Source: Streptococcus gallinaceus (GTDB taxonomy: Bacteria; Bacillota; Bacilli; Lactobacillales; Streptococcaceae). From it: a stretch of DNA of 64,000 bases. The stretch covers positions 124,001 to 188,000 of the forward strand of contig NZ_JALJXU010000004.1 in NCBI RefSeq assembly GCF_024170225.1, given 5' to 3'. The translations under genes were made by a program, and so were the position numbers. Shown piece by piece: positions 44,705 to 55,364 of the stretch (positions are counted from its first letter, which is position 1; each line of letters opens with the position of its first letter). A model generated the notes under the pieces. It was given only the letters and a program-made list of their open reading frames with translations, did not search any database and was not told the origin of the DNA.

Positions 44705-47700
44705 ATGAGTAAGAAAACAAAAGCTAGTAGGTTAAAGCAGCTTACTAATTGGATAGTGTCTCTGTGGACAATTGGTATAATAGGATTAGGTATAATCGGG
44801 GGAAGTCTTGCGAATGCTGTGGAATTGAACACAGTAGGAACTAATACAAAGGCTATGCAAGAGGGATGTGCTGTTAAGATTGAGACGACTGAGAAGGTGT
44901 CGTGGACATTACCGCGTCAGCCGATTGATTTGGTTATCTTGCAGGACACATCGGGCTCTTTTAAAGATACGATTCATCATGTGCAGTCTGCCCTTAAAGA
45001 GTTGACTAAGCCAGTTAGTCTAGAAGAATATGATGAAAATAATCCACGTTTAGTATTTACGGGTAATGAAGCGACAACTGACCGTGTTATGATCAATACC
45101 TATCAGGGGATTGATGCGACCGACTTCTACGATTGGGTCTATGATTCGCGGACAGGGCGATGGTCTACGCCAGTTGATACAAAGTTTTCTTCAGGAAAGT
45201 CAACCAACCAACAAACAGATCCCAGATATATTTATCAATTTAAAAGTTCTCCTCTGATGACGAATACTACCGATATTAACAAGGCTATTAATGCATTTGC
45301 TACAAATGGTGGTACCCCAACTGTTCCAGCGATTGAAGATACAATTGCGAAGTACAATAGTGTCAAAGGGGATATGAGGAACAATCGTAAAACGGTATTT
45401 TTATTAGTTACTGACGGAGTTGCGAACGGGACACGAAAAGATGGAAAAGTAATACTTGAAAGAAGTTCCTATAGGGATAGTGTTTTGCAGAAATACTTCC
45501 AACAGCAGGGAGTTGTCGACTCGGATCGCTATGTCCCTGAAGCTTCGCAGAACTACCTTGCACGTGCAAAAGAATTGTCAGTAGCGGGAGATAAGCTTAA
45601 AGCATTAGTCACATCAAATGATGGAAATAGTAAGAATGATGGTGCAGTAGTTGTTGGTTTCTGGGAAGATGTGAAGAGTTTCACTACTGGTGGATCATAT
45701 GGTACTGTCTATCAAAACGGCTTTGCAGGCACAGGCGTAGATACAGGGGATGCACGTAGTGTACAACAAGTTTTCCACGAAGCTTTACAATCTATTGCAA
45801 CAAATGATAAGTATTATGTGAACGAACAATCGGACGCAAAAGCGTTTTCGGATAAAATCCTAAAGGCAGTGGCTCAAGCCCTTGTGAAAGAAGATGTATC
45901 AGGTGAGTTCACGGTAACAGAAGGCTATACTGTCGAGTCTGTTACGATAAATCAGAAAAAAATCGTTGATACAGTAAAAAATCCGGCCACTGAGATTCGT
46001 GGAACGGTAAAACAAACCGGTCAAACGGTCACTATTTCTGTACCTGAAAATGTATTCAAATCGGGAGATAATAAATTTGATTATGAGTTAAAACGCGTTG
46101 AAGATGCGCCAAATATCTCTGAGGAAGATGAGGTTGTTCCTGATGAAGACTACGTCCCAAGTAAGAAAAACGTTGAAGTTGGTCAGTTAACAGGTAAATT
46201 TAAGGTTGGAACTTACGAAACGGCAACAATTGGTTCAAAGACTCCGACAAATGTTGAAGTGACTGACTTGAAATATTGTTACCCAAGCGTTTCTAAAGAT
46301 GTGAAAGATACAGATGCAAGCAACGATCTCGGCACTGTTGATGATCCAATCATAAAAAACAAACAATCCTATGCCGCAAACTTAACGACGGATAATGAAA
46401 GCTTTACTTATAAAATTCTGTATCGCATGAATAATGCTCCACTTGAATTTAATAAGAATGCAATGTTGGTTGACCGATTGGACTATCGTGTTGAATATAA
46501 AAATGCATATGTAACAGATGTCAATGGTGATCGTCTAAATAAATTTACCGTGCATACAAAAGTTGCGACAGACGTGGCTACTGGTAAAGAGCGAACAATT
46601 GTATATGCGACGATTCCTGAAGAACCAGGTATCAATACTGATACTGTCAAGGAAGGGAAATACGGCAAGCACAAGTTCCAACGTTATTATTTAGTTATTG
46701 AAGCAAAATTGAAAGACGAGTATTCATCTGATAATAATCCAAATGAATACAAGAAAATCCTTCAAGAAAATAATGGACTGGGGTTACTGAACCAAGCAAA
46801 CATTATTTGGAATGGTTCGGAGGATCCAAGTGATCCATCTGCTCAAACTCGTCGTTCAAATACAGTGTATGTACTTCCCCCTGTTAAGACAGATATCAAA
46901 AAAGATGTTCAATCTATTGAAGGGACCGGGGCTAGCTATGTAAAAGATCAAAGTCAATTAAATCTGGATAGTCGTTCGCAAGAGTACTTCTATAATGTCG
47001 AATCTACTTGGCCGGGACTAGCGGATAGTTATGTACTTTCTGATACATTGGTTCCAGAGTTAGAGTTTGTATCAACTTATGGTAAAGGTGGAGCTAAAAT
47101 CACTGTTAACGGAAAAGAAATATCCGCTCTTACTGACAGGTTGGTTATTAAGGAAAATACTGTAAAACTTGAATTATCGAAATCAGATTTTACAGGACGT
47201 GCCATAGCTCGTCAAATCACAGCCGCTATGAAAGGCTCAAAGGAGCCAGCGGTTATTAAGTTGACAATTAAAGCGAAAATTCGTGATAAAGCAGAACTTT
47301 CTAAGTATGTTGTGAATGGCGAGATTAAAGTACCGAATAAAGCTACAGTAGAGCTCAACGGCAAATCTCAAGAATCTAATACGGTTTATGTGACACCTAG
47401 GGATGAGCCCTCTGTAAGTAAGAAGATTAATGATAATCTGGATAGGTTGGATACAATTAAATCCGATGAAACATTTAACTTCAATATCAAAACGAAACTG
47501 CCTAGCAATATTCAATCTTATAAGACTTATACGATTGTAGATAAACTTGATGAGCGTTTAGAGTTGACGGGCTCTCAAGCGCCGTTTGTAAAAGCTCCGC
47601 ACTCCGCGTTTTTCGACGTAAAATATGACTCTGCAACGAATACTGTTACTGCATCAGTAAAAGCTGGTAACTTTGTTCTTTTGTCGGGTAATGACACTGT

Positions 47701-50700
47701 AGAGTTGGTCATTCCTGCTAAAATTAAAGCTGGTAACACATTTGATGACATTCCAAATACTTCAAAAATCGTATATAACAATCCATCAAGCGGTGGAGAC
47801 AAAGAAACTCCCCCAACCCCACCAGTTGTTGTAACCCCTCCTCCATCTATTGATAAGAAAGTCAATAATAAGAAACATTATGACTTAATAGAAAGTACGG
47901 AAACTTTCACTTATACAATCGAAACACAAGTACCTGCTGGGGCAAGTAATTTTGTTATTAGCGATACACTTAAAGATGTTCTCGCATTTGATGGTGAAAA
48001 AGGTGGTGCAACTGTTCATATCAATGGAGTGGATGTCACGGCTGCCACGACCGTTACTGCAACAGGTAAAACATTAAATGTCAGCCTATCGGCAGAACAT
48101 TTGAAGAACAACGTAGGACAATCTGTTCTCGTTACTTTCAAAGCTAAAATTGTTGCAGGTGCAAACTTGAAGGCTTACATAACAAACGGTATAGTTAAAG
48201 TACCGAATACCGCAAGTTTCACTATTAATAATGATTTCACAACGAAAAAAGAAACTGAGCCTGTAACAGTTACCCCACCAGGTGAAACACCAACCCCAAC
48301 GAAAACAGTTGATAATCAAGCGAGCTTAGATCTTACAGGTCTGGATCAAGAATTCACTTATCAAGTAAAAGTAACTGTTCCGCAAAATGTGACCGGCTTT
48401 ACAAAGTTTGATATCAGTGATGACCTTGAAGATATCTTGACTGTGAAAGACATAAAAGTGCTTGTTGCAGGTAAAGAAGATAAAGTAATTGCTGTGACTA
48501 CTGTTGAGAAAGCTAACACAAACAAGGGGCTTGTTGTCGCAACCATCGCTAAAGACGCTCTACTTAATTATGCAGGCAAAGAGGTCACATTAGAAATCAA
48601 AGCCCGCATCAAAGAAGGGGTGAAGGGAGAAGAACTTGCGAAGTATGTGACTCCAACGAACACAGCTGGTTCTATTCCGAACAAGGCGACCTTGACAGTT
48701 GGTGATAAACCAAGTCAGAAGAAAGAAACAGAAGAAGTTCCAGTTACTCCACCAGCTGATGCTCCAAATGTTTCTAAGAAAATCAATGACACGCTTGATA
48801 ATGCGGTCGTCTTGCCAGAAGCGGATTACACTTACAACGTGAAATCAATCTTGCCAAAGGAAATTTCTACGTATAAGAAATTTGTCATTTTTGATGATGT
48901 TGATGAGCGTTTGACGATTAAAGGTACTCCAGTTATCAAGGGTGAAGCTGATAAATTCTTTAAAGTGACGGTTACTGGTCAAACAGTTACAGCCGAAATT
49001 ACTGATTTTGACGCAGCGAAGGCTTATGCGGCGAAAGAAGTTGAATTAGTCATCACTTCACAAGTGAAAAAAGGTGCGACGGTTAAAGAAGGCGAAGTTG
49101 GTATTCCGAACCAAGCGAAAGTTCAGTATCGCAATAAGATCCGTCAAGAAGGTGATCCAGATGAGGAAACTCCGCTAACTCCACCAGTAACGGTAACACC
49201 GCCACCATTGACGAAGAAGATCAATGACACACTTGAACATTTAGATATTCCGACTAAGACAGACTACAAATATAACATCAAGACAGCAATCCCAACAGAT
49301 ATTACTTCATACAAGAAGTTTGTGATTACGGATACGCTTGATAAAGACTTGATGGTGAAAGGGACACCAACTATTACAGGTGTAGCTGCTAAGTTCTTCG
49401 TTGTGAAAGTAGACGGACAGACGGTTACTGCTACACTGAAAGACTTCGCGAACGCAGATGAGTTCGCCGGCAAACAAGTTGAGTTGGTGATTCCGGCGCA
49501 AATCCGCGAAGGCGTGTCGCGTGTTGAAATTCCAAATATTACAAAAGTTGTGTACAACAACTCAACTGTTGATGAAGAACCTGATAAAGAAACTCCACCA
49601 ACTCCACCAGTAACGGTCACTCCTCCAGGAGAAACACCAACACCTAAGAAAACCGTTGATGAACAAGCTAGCTTAGATCTTACAGGTCTAAATCAAGAAT
49701 TTACTTATCGCGTAAAAGCAACTGTTCCACAAAATGTGACCGGCTTTACGAAGTTTGACATCAGTGATGACCTTGAAGACATCTTGACAGTCACTGAAAC
49801 ATCAGCTACGGTTGACGGTCAATCTGATGCAGCGGTGAAAGTAACATCGGTGGATGCAGCTAATACTGCAAACGGTAAAGTAGTAGCAAGCTTGCCAGCA
49901 GATAAGATTGCTGAGTACAAAGGAAAAGAAATCGTATTAACCATCAAAGCACGCATCAAAGCAGGTGTAACTTCAGCTGAGTTGGCGAAATATGTATCAG
50001 CAGACAATACGTCTGGTTCAATTCCAAATAAAGCGAAATTAACAGTCGGCGACAAACCAGAACAAAGTAAAGATTCAAACGAAGTTCCGGTTACTCCTCC
50101 AGGAGAAAATCCAACTGTATCTAAGAAGGTCAATGAAACCCTTGATCACTTGGATATCGATACCGAGAAAGATTACACGTATAACATTACTTCAACTCTT
50201 CCAGTTGACATCGCAAGCTATAAGAAATTTGTGATTGCGGATGAATTGGATAAGGACTTGGTAGTGAAGTCAGCAACTATCAACGGTGATGCGGCAGCCT
50301 TCTTCGATGCGAAGGTAGATGGCCAAACAGTCACTGCTAGCATGAAAGACTTCAAGAATGCCAAGGACTTGGCAGGGAAGACTGTTGAGTTGGTGATTGT
50401 TTCACAAATCCGTGCAGGCGTTACTCGCCAAGCAATTCCAAATACGACAAAAGTGGTTTACCAAAATAAATCACATGTGGACGGCGATCCGGATAAGGAA
50501 ACCCCACCAACCCCACCAGTAACCGTGACTCCTCCAGGAGAAACTCCAACTGTAGAGAAGAAGATTAATGGTAGCGAAACAAAAGCAGTTGTCTTGCCAG
50601 AGTCCAACTATACTTATAACATTACTTCAACGCTTCCAAGCGACATCACTCGCTATAAAGCCTATAGTATTGTCGACGACTTGGATGACAACTTAGCCAT

Positions 50701-53700
50701 CCAAGGTACACCAGTTGTCAAGGGTGACGCAGCTAAATTCTTCGATGTAACCGTAACAGGTAATAAAGTTACAGCGACAATGAAGAACTTCAAAGATGCC
50801 AAAGACTTAGCTGGTAAGACAGTTGAATTGGTCATCACTTCACAAGTGAAAGCAACTAGCACAGCCGCTAAGATTGATAACACAGCTAAAGTGACTTACC
50901 AAAACAAATCACACGTTGATGGAACACCAGATAGTGAAACCCCACCAACGCCACCAGTAACGGTAACCCCACCGCCAGTGACTAAGAAAATCAATGAAAC
51001 ACTTGATCACTTAGACACTGCAACACAAACTAACTACAACTACAATATCAAGACCACTCTTCCAAGTGACATTGCGTCTTATAAGACCTTCGTCATTACC
51101 GATGAGTTGGAAAAAGAACTTGCAGTTCAAGGTACACCAACGATTACGGGCGAGGCAGCTAAATTCTTCAATGTAGCCGTTAAGGGTCAAGTTGTCACAG
51201 CGACAATCAAAGACTTCGAAGCAGCGAAAGCCTACGCCGGTAAAGAAGTTGAATTGGTGATTGTTTCACAAATCCGTGAAGGTGTCACTCGTCAAGCCAT
51301 CCCGAACCAAACTACGATTACTTACACAAACAAAGCGAACGCAGATGGTACCCCAGGACCAACGACGACTACGCCACCAACCCCACCAGTAACCGTGACT
51401 CCTCCAGGAGAAATACCAACTGTAGAGAAGAAGATCAATAAAAACTTAACTGAGTTGAATATTGATACTGAAACAGACTACAATTACAATATTACGACTA
51501 CCTTGCCAGTTGATATCGCAAGTTACAAGAAATTTGCAATTGTCGATGTTTTGGAAAAAGAACTTGTAGTTCAAGGTACCCCAACGATTACAGGCGACGC
51601 GGCTAAGTTCTTTGATGTTAAGGTAGAAGGCCAAACAGTTACAGCGACAATGAAGAACTTCAAAGATGCTAAAGAATTAGCAGGTAAAGAAGTTGAATTG
51701 GTAATTGTTTCACAAATCCGCGAAGGCGTAACACGCCAAGCAATTCCGAATACAACAAAAGTGACTTACCAAAATAAATCACACGTTGATGGAACTCCAG
51801 ATAGCGAAACACCGCCAACACCACCGGTAACGGTAACTCCACCGCCAACGCCAAATCAACCGCCGATTACTAAGAAGGTAAATAATGCTGACAGCGCGAC
51901 ATTGCAATCACGCACAGAAGTATTTACTTACACAATCGACACAACTGTTCCAACAGGTGCTGTTACTGCCTTTGAAGTAACAGATACATTGAAAGATGTA
52001 TTGACATTTGAAGGAGCTGTTAAGGCTACTGTCAATGGCCAATCAGTACCAGCTAGTCAAATCACATCAACAGGACAAGACTTACGTGTTGTATTGACAA
52101 AAGAGCAAGCACGAGCAAATGCTGGTAAAGCAATGCAAGTGGTATTCTCTGCTAAAATCAAAGATGGTGCAGACTTGAGACCATACATGACAGACGGTCA
52201 AACAAGCATTCCAAATACAGCTAACTACATCATTAACAATGATCCAGGAACGAAGAAAGATTCAAATACAGTTCCAGTTGTACCACCAACACCAAATGAG
52301 CCAGGTATTGATAAGAAAATCAATCGTACAGAAACTCACTTGGATATCCCAACAAACAAAGCTTACATGTACAATGTCAATGCGGATATTCCATCAGACA
52401 TCGCTACATATAGAGAATTTGTTGTAACGGATACATTGGTAGATGCTTTGGCAATCAATGGTGAAGTTGTTGCCTATGTAGATGGATACTCAACTGATGC
52501 TGTGAAGGTAACAGTTGAAGGCAATCGTGTTGTTGCGACAGTTGTAGACTTTGCAAAACTTGCAGGCTACAAGCAACTTCAACTCTACATCCCCGCTTAT
52601 ATCAAAGAGGATGCAGATTTGACACCGTATGTGAATAACGGTCACAAGATTCCAAATACTGCAAATCTTGACTTCACAGATAGCAACAGTGTGAAGAAAC
52701 ACAAAGATACCGTTCCTGTAACAGTAACACCGCCAACTCCAAACCCACCAACGCCACCAACTCCAGAAGAGCCAACTCCAGAAGCTCCTAAGAAGACAGT
52801 GAGCGGTGTGGATGGTAAAGAGCAAGCATTGAGCAAACTCTTGGCACAAGCCACTGACGCATTCCGCTTCGATATTCATTCAGTTATTCCAGCAGATCAG
52901 GCTGATGATAAACGTATGAACTTGACAAGCTTGACAGTTACAGATAACTTGGACGCTCTCTTCACTGTGAAGAAAGAACAAGTTGCTGTTAAGGTGACAG
53001 GTACACCTGCAGCTACAGCTAACTTTATTGACGAAGATGTCGAAAAAGCACAAGCGGCTCTTGATGCGGAAAAAGCAAAACTTGATGAAATCAACGCTTC
53101 TTCAACTGCGGCAGCAGCAAAAGATAAGGTAACAGAAGCACAGGCAACTGTTGCTGACCTAGAAGCACAATTGACTCAAGCGAAAGCGAAATTGGCTGAG
53201 TTGAAAGCAGCAGCTTCAACTGATACAACAACTCCATCAACAACGGATACTACTACCACAACTTCAAGCTCAGCGCCTGCAGCGGATAAAGCGGCTCTTG
53301 CTGAGCAAGAAAAAGTTGTAACAGACCTTGAAGTTAAGGTGACTGAAGCGAAAGCAACATTGACTAAGGCACAAGAAACTTTGGCAACTGCTAAAACAGA
53401 AGCTGAAGTGAAGGTGGAAGCAGCTAACCAACAAAAAGTTGTTGATGAAAAACAAAAAGCACTTGACCAAGCTAAGGACAAACAAGCTAAGCTTCAAGCG
53501 AAACTTGCTGAACTTGCGAAAGTCAACGAAAAAGGCGAATTGACTTCTGAAGCTATTGCAGCTTTGGGTGGTACAATTAAGGTGGAAGGCCAACTTGTTA
53601 CAGTTGACTTCTCAGACGAGTACACAATGGAAGCCCTCAAAGGACGTAAAGTAAGTGTTATCATCTACTCATCTATCAAGGACGTTAAAGCCTTGAAGGA

Positions 53701-54010
53701 TATACACTTTACAAAAGGTATTGAAAATACAGCTACTGTACAATTCAACCACAATCCAGATAGCGACTTGACGAAGAAGACAAATCCTGTCAAAGTTTAC
53801 CCACCTAAACCAAAAACACCAACTCCACCTCCAACGGTTCCAGAAAAACCGAAAGGTGAATTACCAACTCCACCAACACCACAAGCACCAACTCCTAAGA
53901 AGATCTTGCCACGTACTGGTTCAACGAAATCAGATATCTGGACACTTGTTGGTCTCGGAATTGCAGGTATTTTGGCTTACGCCTACGGTAAAAAAAGAAA
54001 AGATATTTAA
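44705..54010 (+). CDS. Giant LPXTG surface protein: VWA domain, about 14-15 pilin-like repeats, coiled-coil insert
   Basis: 3101 residues. A hydrophobic segment (19-37) ends LANA and serves as signal. A von Willebrand A domain spans about 70-390 with MIDAS motif DTSGS (81-85). From about 528 onward come about 14-15 domains of 130-170 residues, each opening with K-K-(I/V)-N, then Y-x-(Y/F)-(N/T)-I, (S/T)D-x-L, and closing with IPN-(T/Q)-x and VTPP linkers. The Lys and Asn positions fit intramolecular isopeptide domains of Gram-positive pilins (inferred). The last domain holds an inserted coiled coil (about 2776-2940). A Pro-rich wall segment and LPRTG (near 3068) follow. No sortase gene is near, so the housekeeping sortase must anchor it. 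Likely a long, rigid adhesin. Confidence 0.88.
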   Translation: MSKKTKASRLKQLTNWIVSLWTIGIIGLGIIGGSLANAVELNTVGTNTKAMQEGCAVKIETTEKVSWTLPRQPIDLVILQDTSGSFKDTIHHVQSALKELTKPVSLEEYDENNPRLVFTGNEATTDRVMINTYQGIDATDFYDWVYDSRTGRWSTPVDTKFSSGKSTNQQTDPRYIYQFKSSPLMTNTTDINKAINAFATNGGTPTVPAIEDTIAKYNSVKGDMRNNRKTVFLLVTDGVANGTRKDGKVILERSSYRDSVLQKYFQQQGVVDSDRYVPEASQNYLARAKELSVAGDKLKALVTSNDGNSKNDGAVVVGFWEDVKSFTTGGSYGTVYQNGFAGTGVDTGDARSVQQVFHEALQSIATNDKYYVNEQSDAKAFSDKILKAVAQALVKEDVSGEFTVTEGYTVESVTINQKKIVDTVKNPATEIRGTVKQTGQTVTISVPENVFKSGDNKFDYELKRVEDAPNISEEDEVVPDEDYVPSKKNVEVGQLTGKFKVGTYETATIGSKTPTNVEVTDLKYCYPSVSKDVKDTDASNDLGTVDDPIIKNKQSYAANLTTDNESFTYKILYRMNNAPLEFNKNAMLVDRLDYRVEYKNAYVTDVNGDRLNKFTVHTKVATDVATGKERTIVYATIPEEPGINTDTVKEGKYGKHKFQRYYLVIEAKLKDEYSSDNNPNEYKKILQENNGLGLLNQANIIWNGSEDPSDPSAQTRRSNTVYVLPPVKTDIKKDVQSIEGTGASYVKDQSQLNLDSRSQEYFYNVESTWPGLADSYVLSDTLVPELEFVSTYGKGGAKITVNGKEISALTDRLVIKENTVKLELSKSDFTGRAIARQITAAMKGSKEPAVIKLTIKAKIRDKAELSKYVVNGEIKVPNKATVELNGKSQESNTVYVTPRDEPSVSKKINDNLDRLDTIKSDETFNFNIKTKLPSNIQSYKTYTIVDKLDERLELTGSQAPFVKAPHSAFFDVKYDSATNTVTASVKAGNFVLLSGNDTVELVIPAKIKAGNTFDDIPNTSKIVYNNPSSGGDKETPPTPPVVVTPPPSIDKKVNNKKHYDLIESTETFTYTIETQVPAGASNFVISDTLKDVLAFDGEKGGATVHINGVDVTAATTVTATGKTLNVSLSAEHLKNNVGQSVLVTFKAKIVAGANLKAYITNGIVKVPNTASFTINNDFTTKKETEPVTVTPPGETPTPTKTVDNQASLDLTGLDQEFTYQVKVTVPQNVTGFTKFDISDDLEDILTVKDIKVLVAGKEDKVIAVTTVEKANTNKGLVVATIAKDALLNYAGKEVTLEIKARIKEGVKGEELAKYVTPTNTAGSIPNKATLTVGDKPSQKKETEEVPVTPPADAPNVSKKINDTLDNAVVLPEADYTYNVKSILPKEISTYKKFVIFDDVDERLTIKGTPVIKGEADKFFKVTVTGQTVTAEITDFDAAKAYAAKEVELVITSQVKKGATVKEGEVGIPNQAKVQYRNKIRQEGDPDEETPLTPPVTVTPPPLTKKINDTLEHLDIPTKTDYKYNIKTAIPTDITSYKKFVITDTLDKDLMVKGTPTITGVAAKFFVVKVDGQTVTATLKDFANADEFAGKQVELVIPAQIREGVSRVEIPNITKVVYNNSTVDEEPDKETPPTPPVTVTPPGETPTPKKTVDEQASLDLTGLNQEFTYRVKATVPQNVTGFTKFDISDDLEDILTVTETSATVDGQSDAAVKVTSVDAANTANGKVVASLPADKIAEYKGKEIVLTIKARIKAGVTSAELAKYVSADNTSGSIPNKAKLTVGDKPEQSKDSNEVPVTPPGENPTVSKKVNETLDHLDIDTEKDYTYNITSTLPVDIASYKKFVIADELDKDLVVKSATINGDAAAFFDAKVDGQTVTASMKDFKNAKDLAGKTVELVIVSQIRAGVTRQAIPNTTKVVYQNKSHVDGDPDKETPPTPPVTVTPPGETPTVEKKINGSETKAVVLPESNYTYNITSTLPSDITRYKAYSIVDDLDDNLAIQGTPVVKGDAAKFFDVTVTGNKVTATMKNFKDAKDLAGKTVELVITSQVKATSTAAKIDNTAKVTYQNKSHVDGTPDSETPPTPPVTVTPPPVTKKINETLDHLDTATQTNYNYNIKTTLPSDIASYKTFVITDELEKELAVQGTPTITGEAAKFFNVAVKGQVVTATIKDFEAAKAYAGKEVELVIVSQIREGVTRQAIPNQTTITYTNKANADGTPGPTTTTPPTPPVTVTPPGEIPTVEKKINKNLTELNIDTETDYNYNITTTLPVDIASYKKFAIVDVLEKELVVQGTPTITGDAAKFFDVKVEGQTVTATMKNFKDAKELAGKEVELVIVSQIREGVTRQAIPNTTKVTYQNKSHVDGTPDSETPPTPPVTVTPPPTPNQPPITKKVNNADSATLQSRTEVFTYTIDTTVPTGAVTAFEVTDTLKDVLTFEGAVKATVNGQSVPASQITSTGQDLRVVLTKEQARANAGKAMQVVFSAKIKDGADLRPYMTDGQTSIPNTANYIINNDPGTKKDSNTVPVVPPTPNEPGIDKKINRTETHLDIPTNKAYMYNVNADIPSDIATYREFVVTDTLVDALAINGEVVAYVDGYSTDAVKVTVEGNRVVATVVDFAKLAGYKQLQLYIPAYIKEDADLTPYVNNGHKIPNTANLDFTDSNSVKKHKDTVPVTVTPPTPNPPTPPTPEEPTPEAPKKTVSGVDGKEQALSKLLAQATDAFRFDIHSVIPADQADDKRMNLTSLTVTDNLDALFTVKKEQVAVKVTGTPAATANFIDEDVEKAQAALDAEKAKLDEINASSTAAAAKDKVTEAQATVADLEAQLTQAKAKLAELKAAASTDTTTPSTTDTTTTTSSSAPAADKAALAEQEKVVTDLEVKVTEAKATLTKAQETLATAKTEAEVKVEAANQQKVVDEKQKALDQAKDKQAKLQAKLAELAKVNEKGELTSEAIAALGGTIKVEGQLVTVDFSDEYTMEALKGRKVSVIIYSSIKDVKALKDIHFTKGIENTATVQFNHNPDSDLTKKTNPVKVYPPKPKTPTPPPTVPEKPKGELPTPPTPQAPTPKKILPRTGSTKSDIWTLVGLGIAGILAYAYGKKRKDI
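47400..53010 (+). repeat. Tandem domain-coding repeats in the giant surface gene
   Basis: DNA segments of about 390-500 bp recur with blocks of high identity, for example the linker encoding PPTPPVTVTPPGE at about 49600, 50500, 51370 and blocks encoding SYKKFVI or NKSHVDG. Copies are diverged enough to tell apart, unlike the G5 repeats. Confidence 0.85.
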
Positions 54011-54025
54011 TATCTCTTTCTAAGT

Positions 54026-54057
54026 AAAAACAGGGGAACTCAGTTCCTCTGTTTTTT
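54026..54057 (+). terminator. Terminator after the giant surface gene
   Basis: AAAACAG-g-GGAAC pairs with GTTCC-t-CTGTTTT, followed by T residues. Confidence 0.9.
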
Positions 54058-54128
54058 ATTTAAAGATGCTTAGATTTTCAAATAAATCGTTCAAAAAAGT
54101 CGGTAAACATGCAGTTTATTGGCTTTTT

Positions 54129-54158
54129 TTGAAATTTTTATTACAAATGTGTTATAAT
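54129..54158 (+). promoter_or_regulatory. Promoter of the rnpA operon
   Basis: TTGAAA (54129-54134), 18-bp spacer and TATAAT (54153-54158). Confidence 0.7.
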
Positions 54159-54187
54159 AGTGTTAATTTTGAAAGATGGAGTGGACG

Positions 54188-54547
54188 ATGAGAAAAAGCT
54201 ATCGTGTCAAGCGAAAACGCGATTTTAACGATATTTTTACACAAGGGAAAAACGTTGCCAATCGCAGATTTGTCGTCTATCGATTGCCCAAAGAACAAGG
54301 CCATTATCGGGTGGGTTTGTCAGTCAGTAAGAAACTGGGAAATGCTGTAGTGCGGAATAGTGTCAAGCGGAAATTACGTCATGTTTTGATGGAATTTGCC
54401 CCCTACCTAACAACGGATGACTTTGTGGTAATTGCCCGAAAAGGGGTGGAGGACTTGTCCTACCAAGAAGTACGAAAAAATCTACTGCATGTTTTGAAAT
54501 TAGCAACTATTTACCAGGAAGGTGTATCTCTTGAAAAAGAAAATTAA
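54188..54547 (+). CDS. rnpA: Ribonuclease P protein component
   Basis: 119 residues from ATG 54188, which follows GGAGTGGA and gives the typical [13 protein letters not shown]; an in-frame ATG at 54176 overlaps that RBS. RNase P motif [23 protein letters not shown] near residue 47 is visible as [13 protein letters not shown] and VKRKLRH. It assists the RNase P RNA in tRNA 5' maturation. It overlaps yidC by 17 nt. rpmH, often just upstream in bacteria, lies downstream here. Confidence 0.95.
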   Translation: MRKSYRVKRKRDFNDIFTQGKNVANRRFVVYRLPKEQGHYRVGLSVSKKLGNAVVRNSVKRKLRHVLMEFAPYLTTDDFVVIARKGVEDLSYQEVRKNLLHVLKLATIYQEGVSLEKEN

Positions 54548-55343
54548 ATTGGCAGGCTTGCTGAGCTTGTCACTCCCCGTATTGGCTGCCTGCGGGACAG
54601 GAGCTGTGACGAGTCAGTCTACGGGAGCATGGGACAAACTTGTTTATTGGTTTGGTCAATTCATCCAGCACTTATCAATCGGTGGACACATCGGTATCGG
54701 GATTATTCTCTTTACCTTGATTATTCGAACCCTCTTGTTGCCACTATTTCAGATTCAGATGAAGTCATCGCGTCAAATGCAGGAGTTGCAGCCTAAGCTC
54801 AAGGAACTGCAAGCCCAGTATCCTGGCACAGATATGGCTAGTCGTCAAGCTTTGAGTGAAGCGACTTCTAAACTCTACAAAGAGCATGGTGTGAGTCTGA
54901 CGGCTTCTATGTGGCCGATTCTCATTCAAATGCCGATTCTGATTGCCCTTTTCCAAGCGCTTAGTCGTGTACCAGAGCTTAAGGTTGGGCACTTCCTCTG
55001 GCTCAATCTCGGTGCAACAGATCCTTACTTTATTTTGCCAATATTAGCAGCTGGCTTCACCCTTTTGAGCATGTGGTTGACCAATAAGGCTGCTCCTGAA
55101 AAGAATGGCGCTATGGTCGCCATGATGATTATTTTCCCCATTATGATTTTTTGGTTTGCTCTAACGGCTGCCAGTGGGGTTTCACTTTACTGGGTTGTTT
55201 CCAACGCTTACCAAGTATTCCAAACCTTACTATTGAACAATCCATTTAAAATTATTGCAGAGCGTCAAGCTAAAATCGATGCAGAAAAAGAGCGCGAAGC
55301 GAAGATTCGTCGTGCTCAGAAGAAAGCTCGTAAGAAAAAATAA
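54531..55343 (+). CDS. yidC: Membrane protein insertase YidC (lipoprotein form)
   Basis: 270 residues from a TTG at 54531, 8 nt after AGGAAGG; the GTG at 54522 belongs to the RBS. Lipobox LPVLAAC (Cys22 or nearby), then about five helices typical of the short Gram-positive Oxa1/YidC form, with the hydrophilic-groove Arg in [21 protein letters not shown] (seen as [11 protein letters not shown]). A Lys/Arg-rich tail ends in KKARKKK. It inserts membrane proteins with or without SecYEG. Confidence 0.94.
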   Translation: MKKKIKLAGLLSLSLPVLAACGTGAVTSQSTGAWDKLVYWFGQFIQHLSIGGHIGIGIILFTLIIRTLLLPLFQIQMKSSRQMQELQPKLKELQAQYPGTDMASRQALSEATSKLYKEHGVSLTASMWPILIQMPILIALFQALSRVPELKVGHFLWLNLGATDPYFILPILAAGFTLLSMWLTNKAAPEKNGAMVAMMIIFPIMIFWFALTAASGVSLYWVVSNAYQVFQTLLLNNPFKIIAERQAKIDAEKEREAKIRRAQKKARKKK

Positions 55344-55364
55344 TCTGAAATAGGAGATAAGAGT

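Noticed and set aside
43390..54010. Pilus island (VWA tip-like protein plus LPXTG partner)
   Set aside because: No pilus-specific sortase, signal peptidase or separate backbone pilin gene lies in the flanks, and all pilin-like domains are in one chain.
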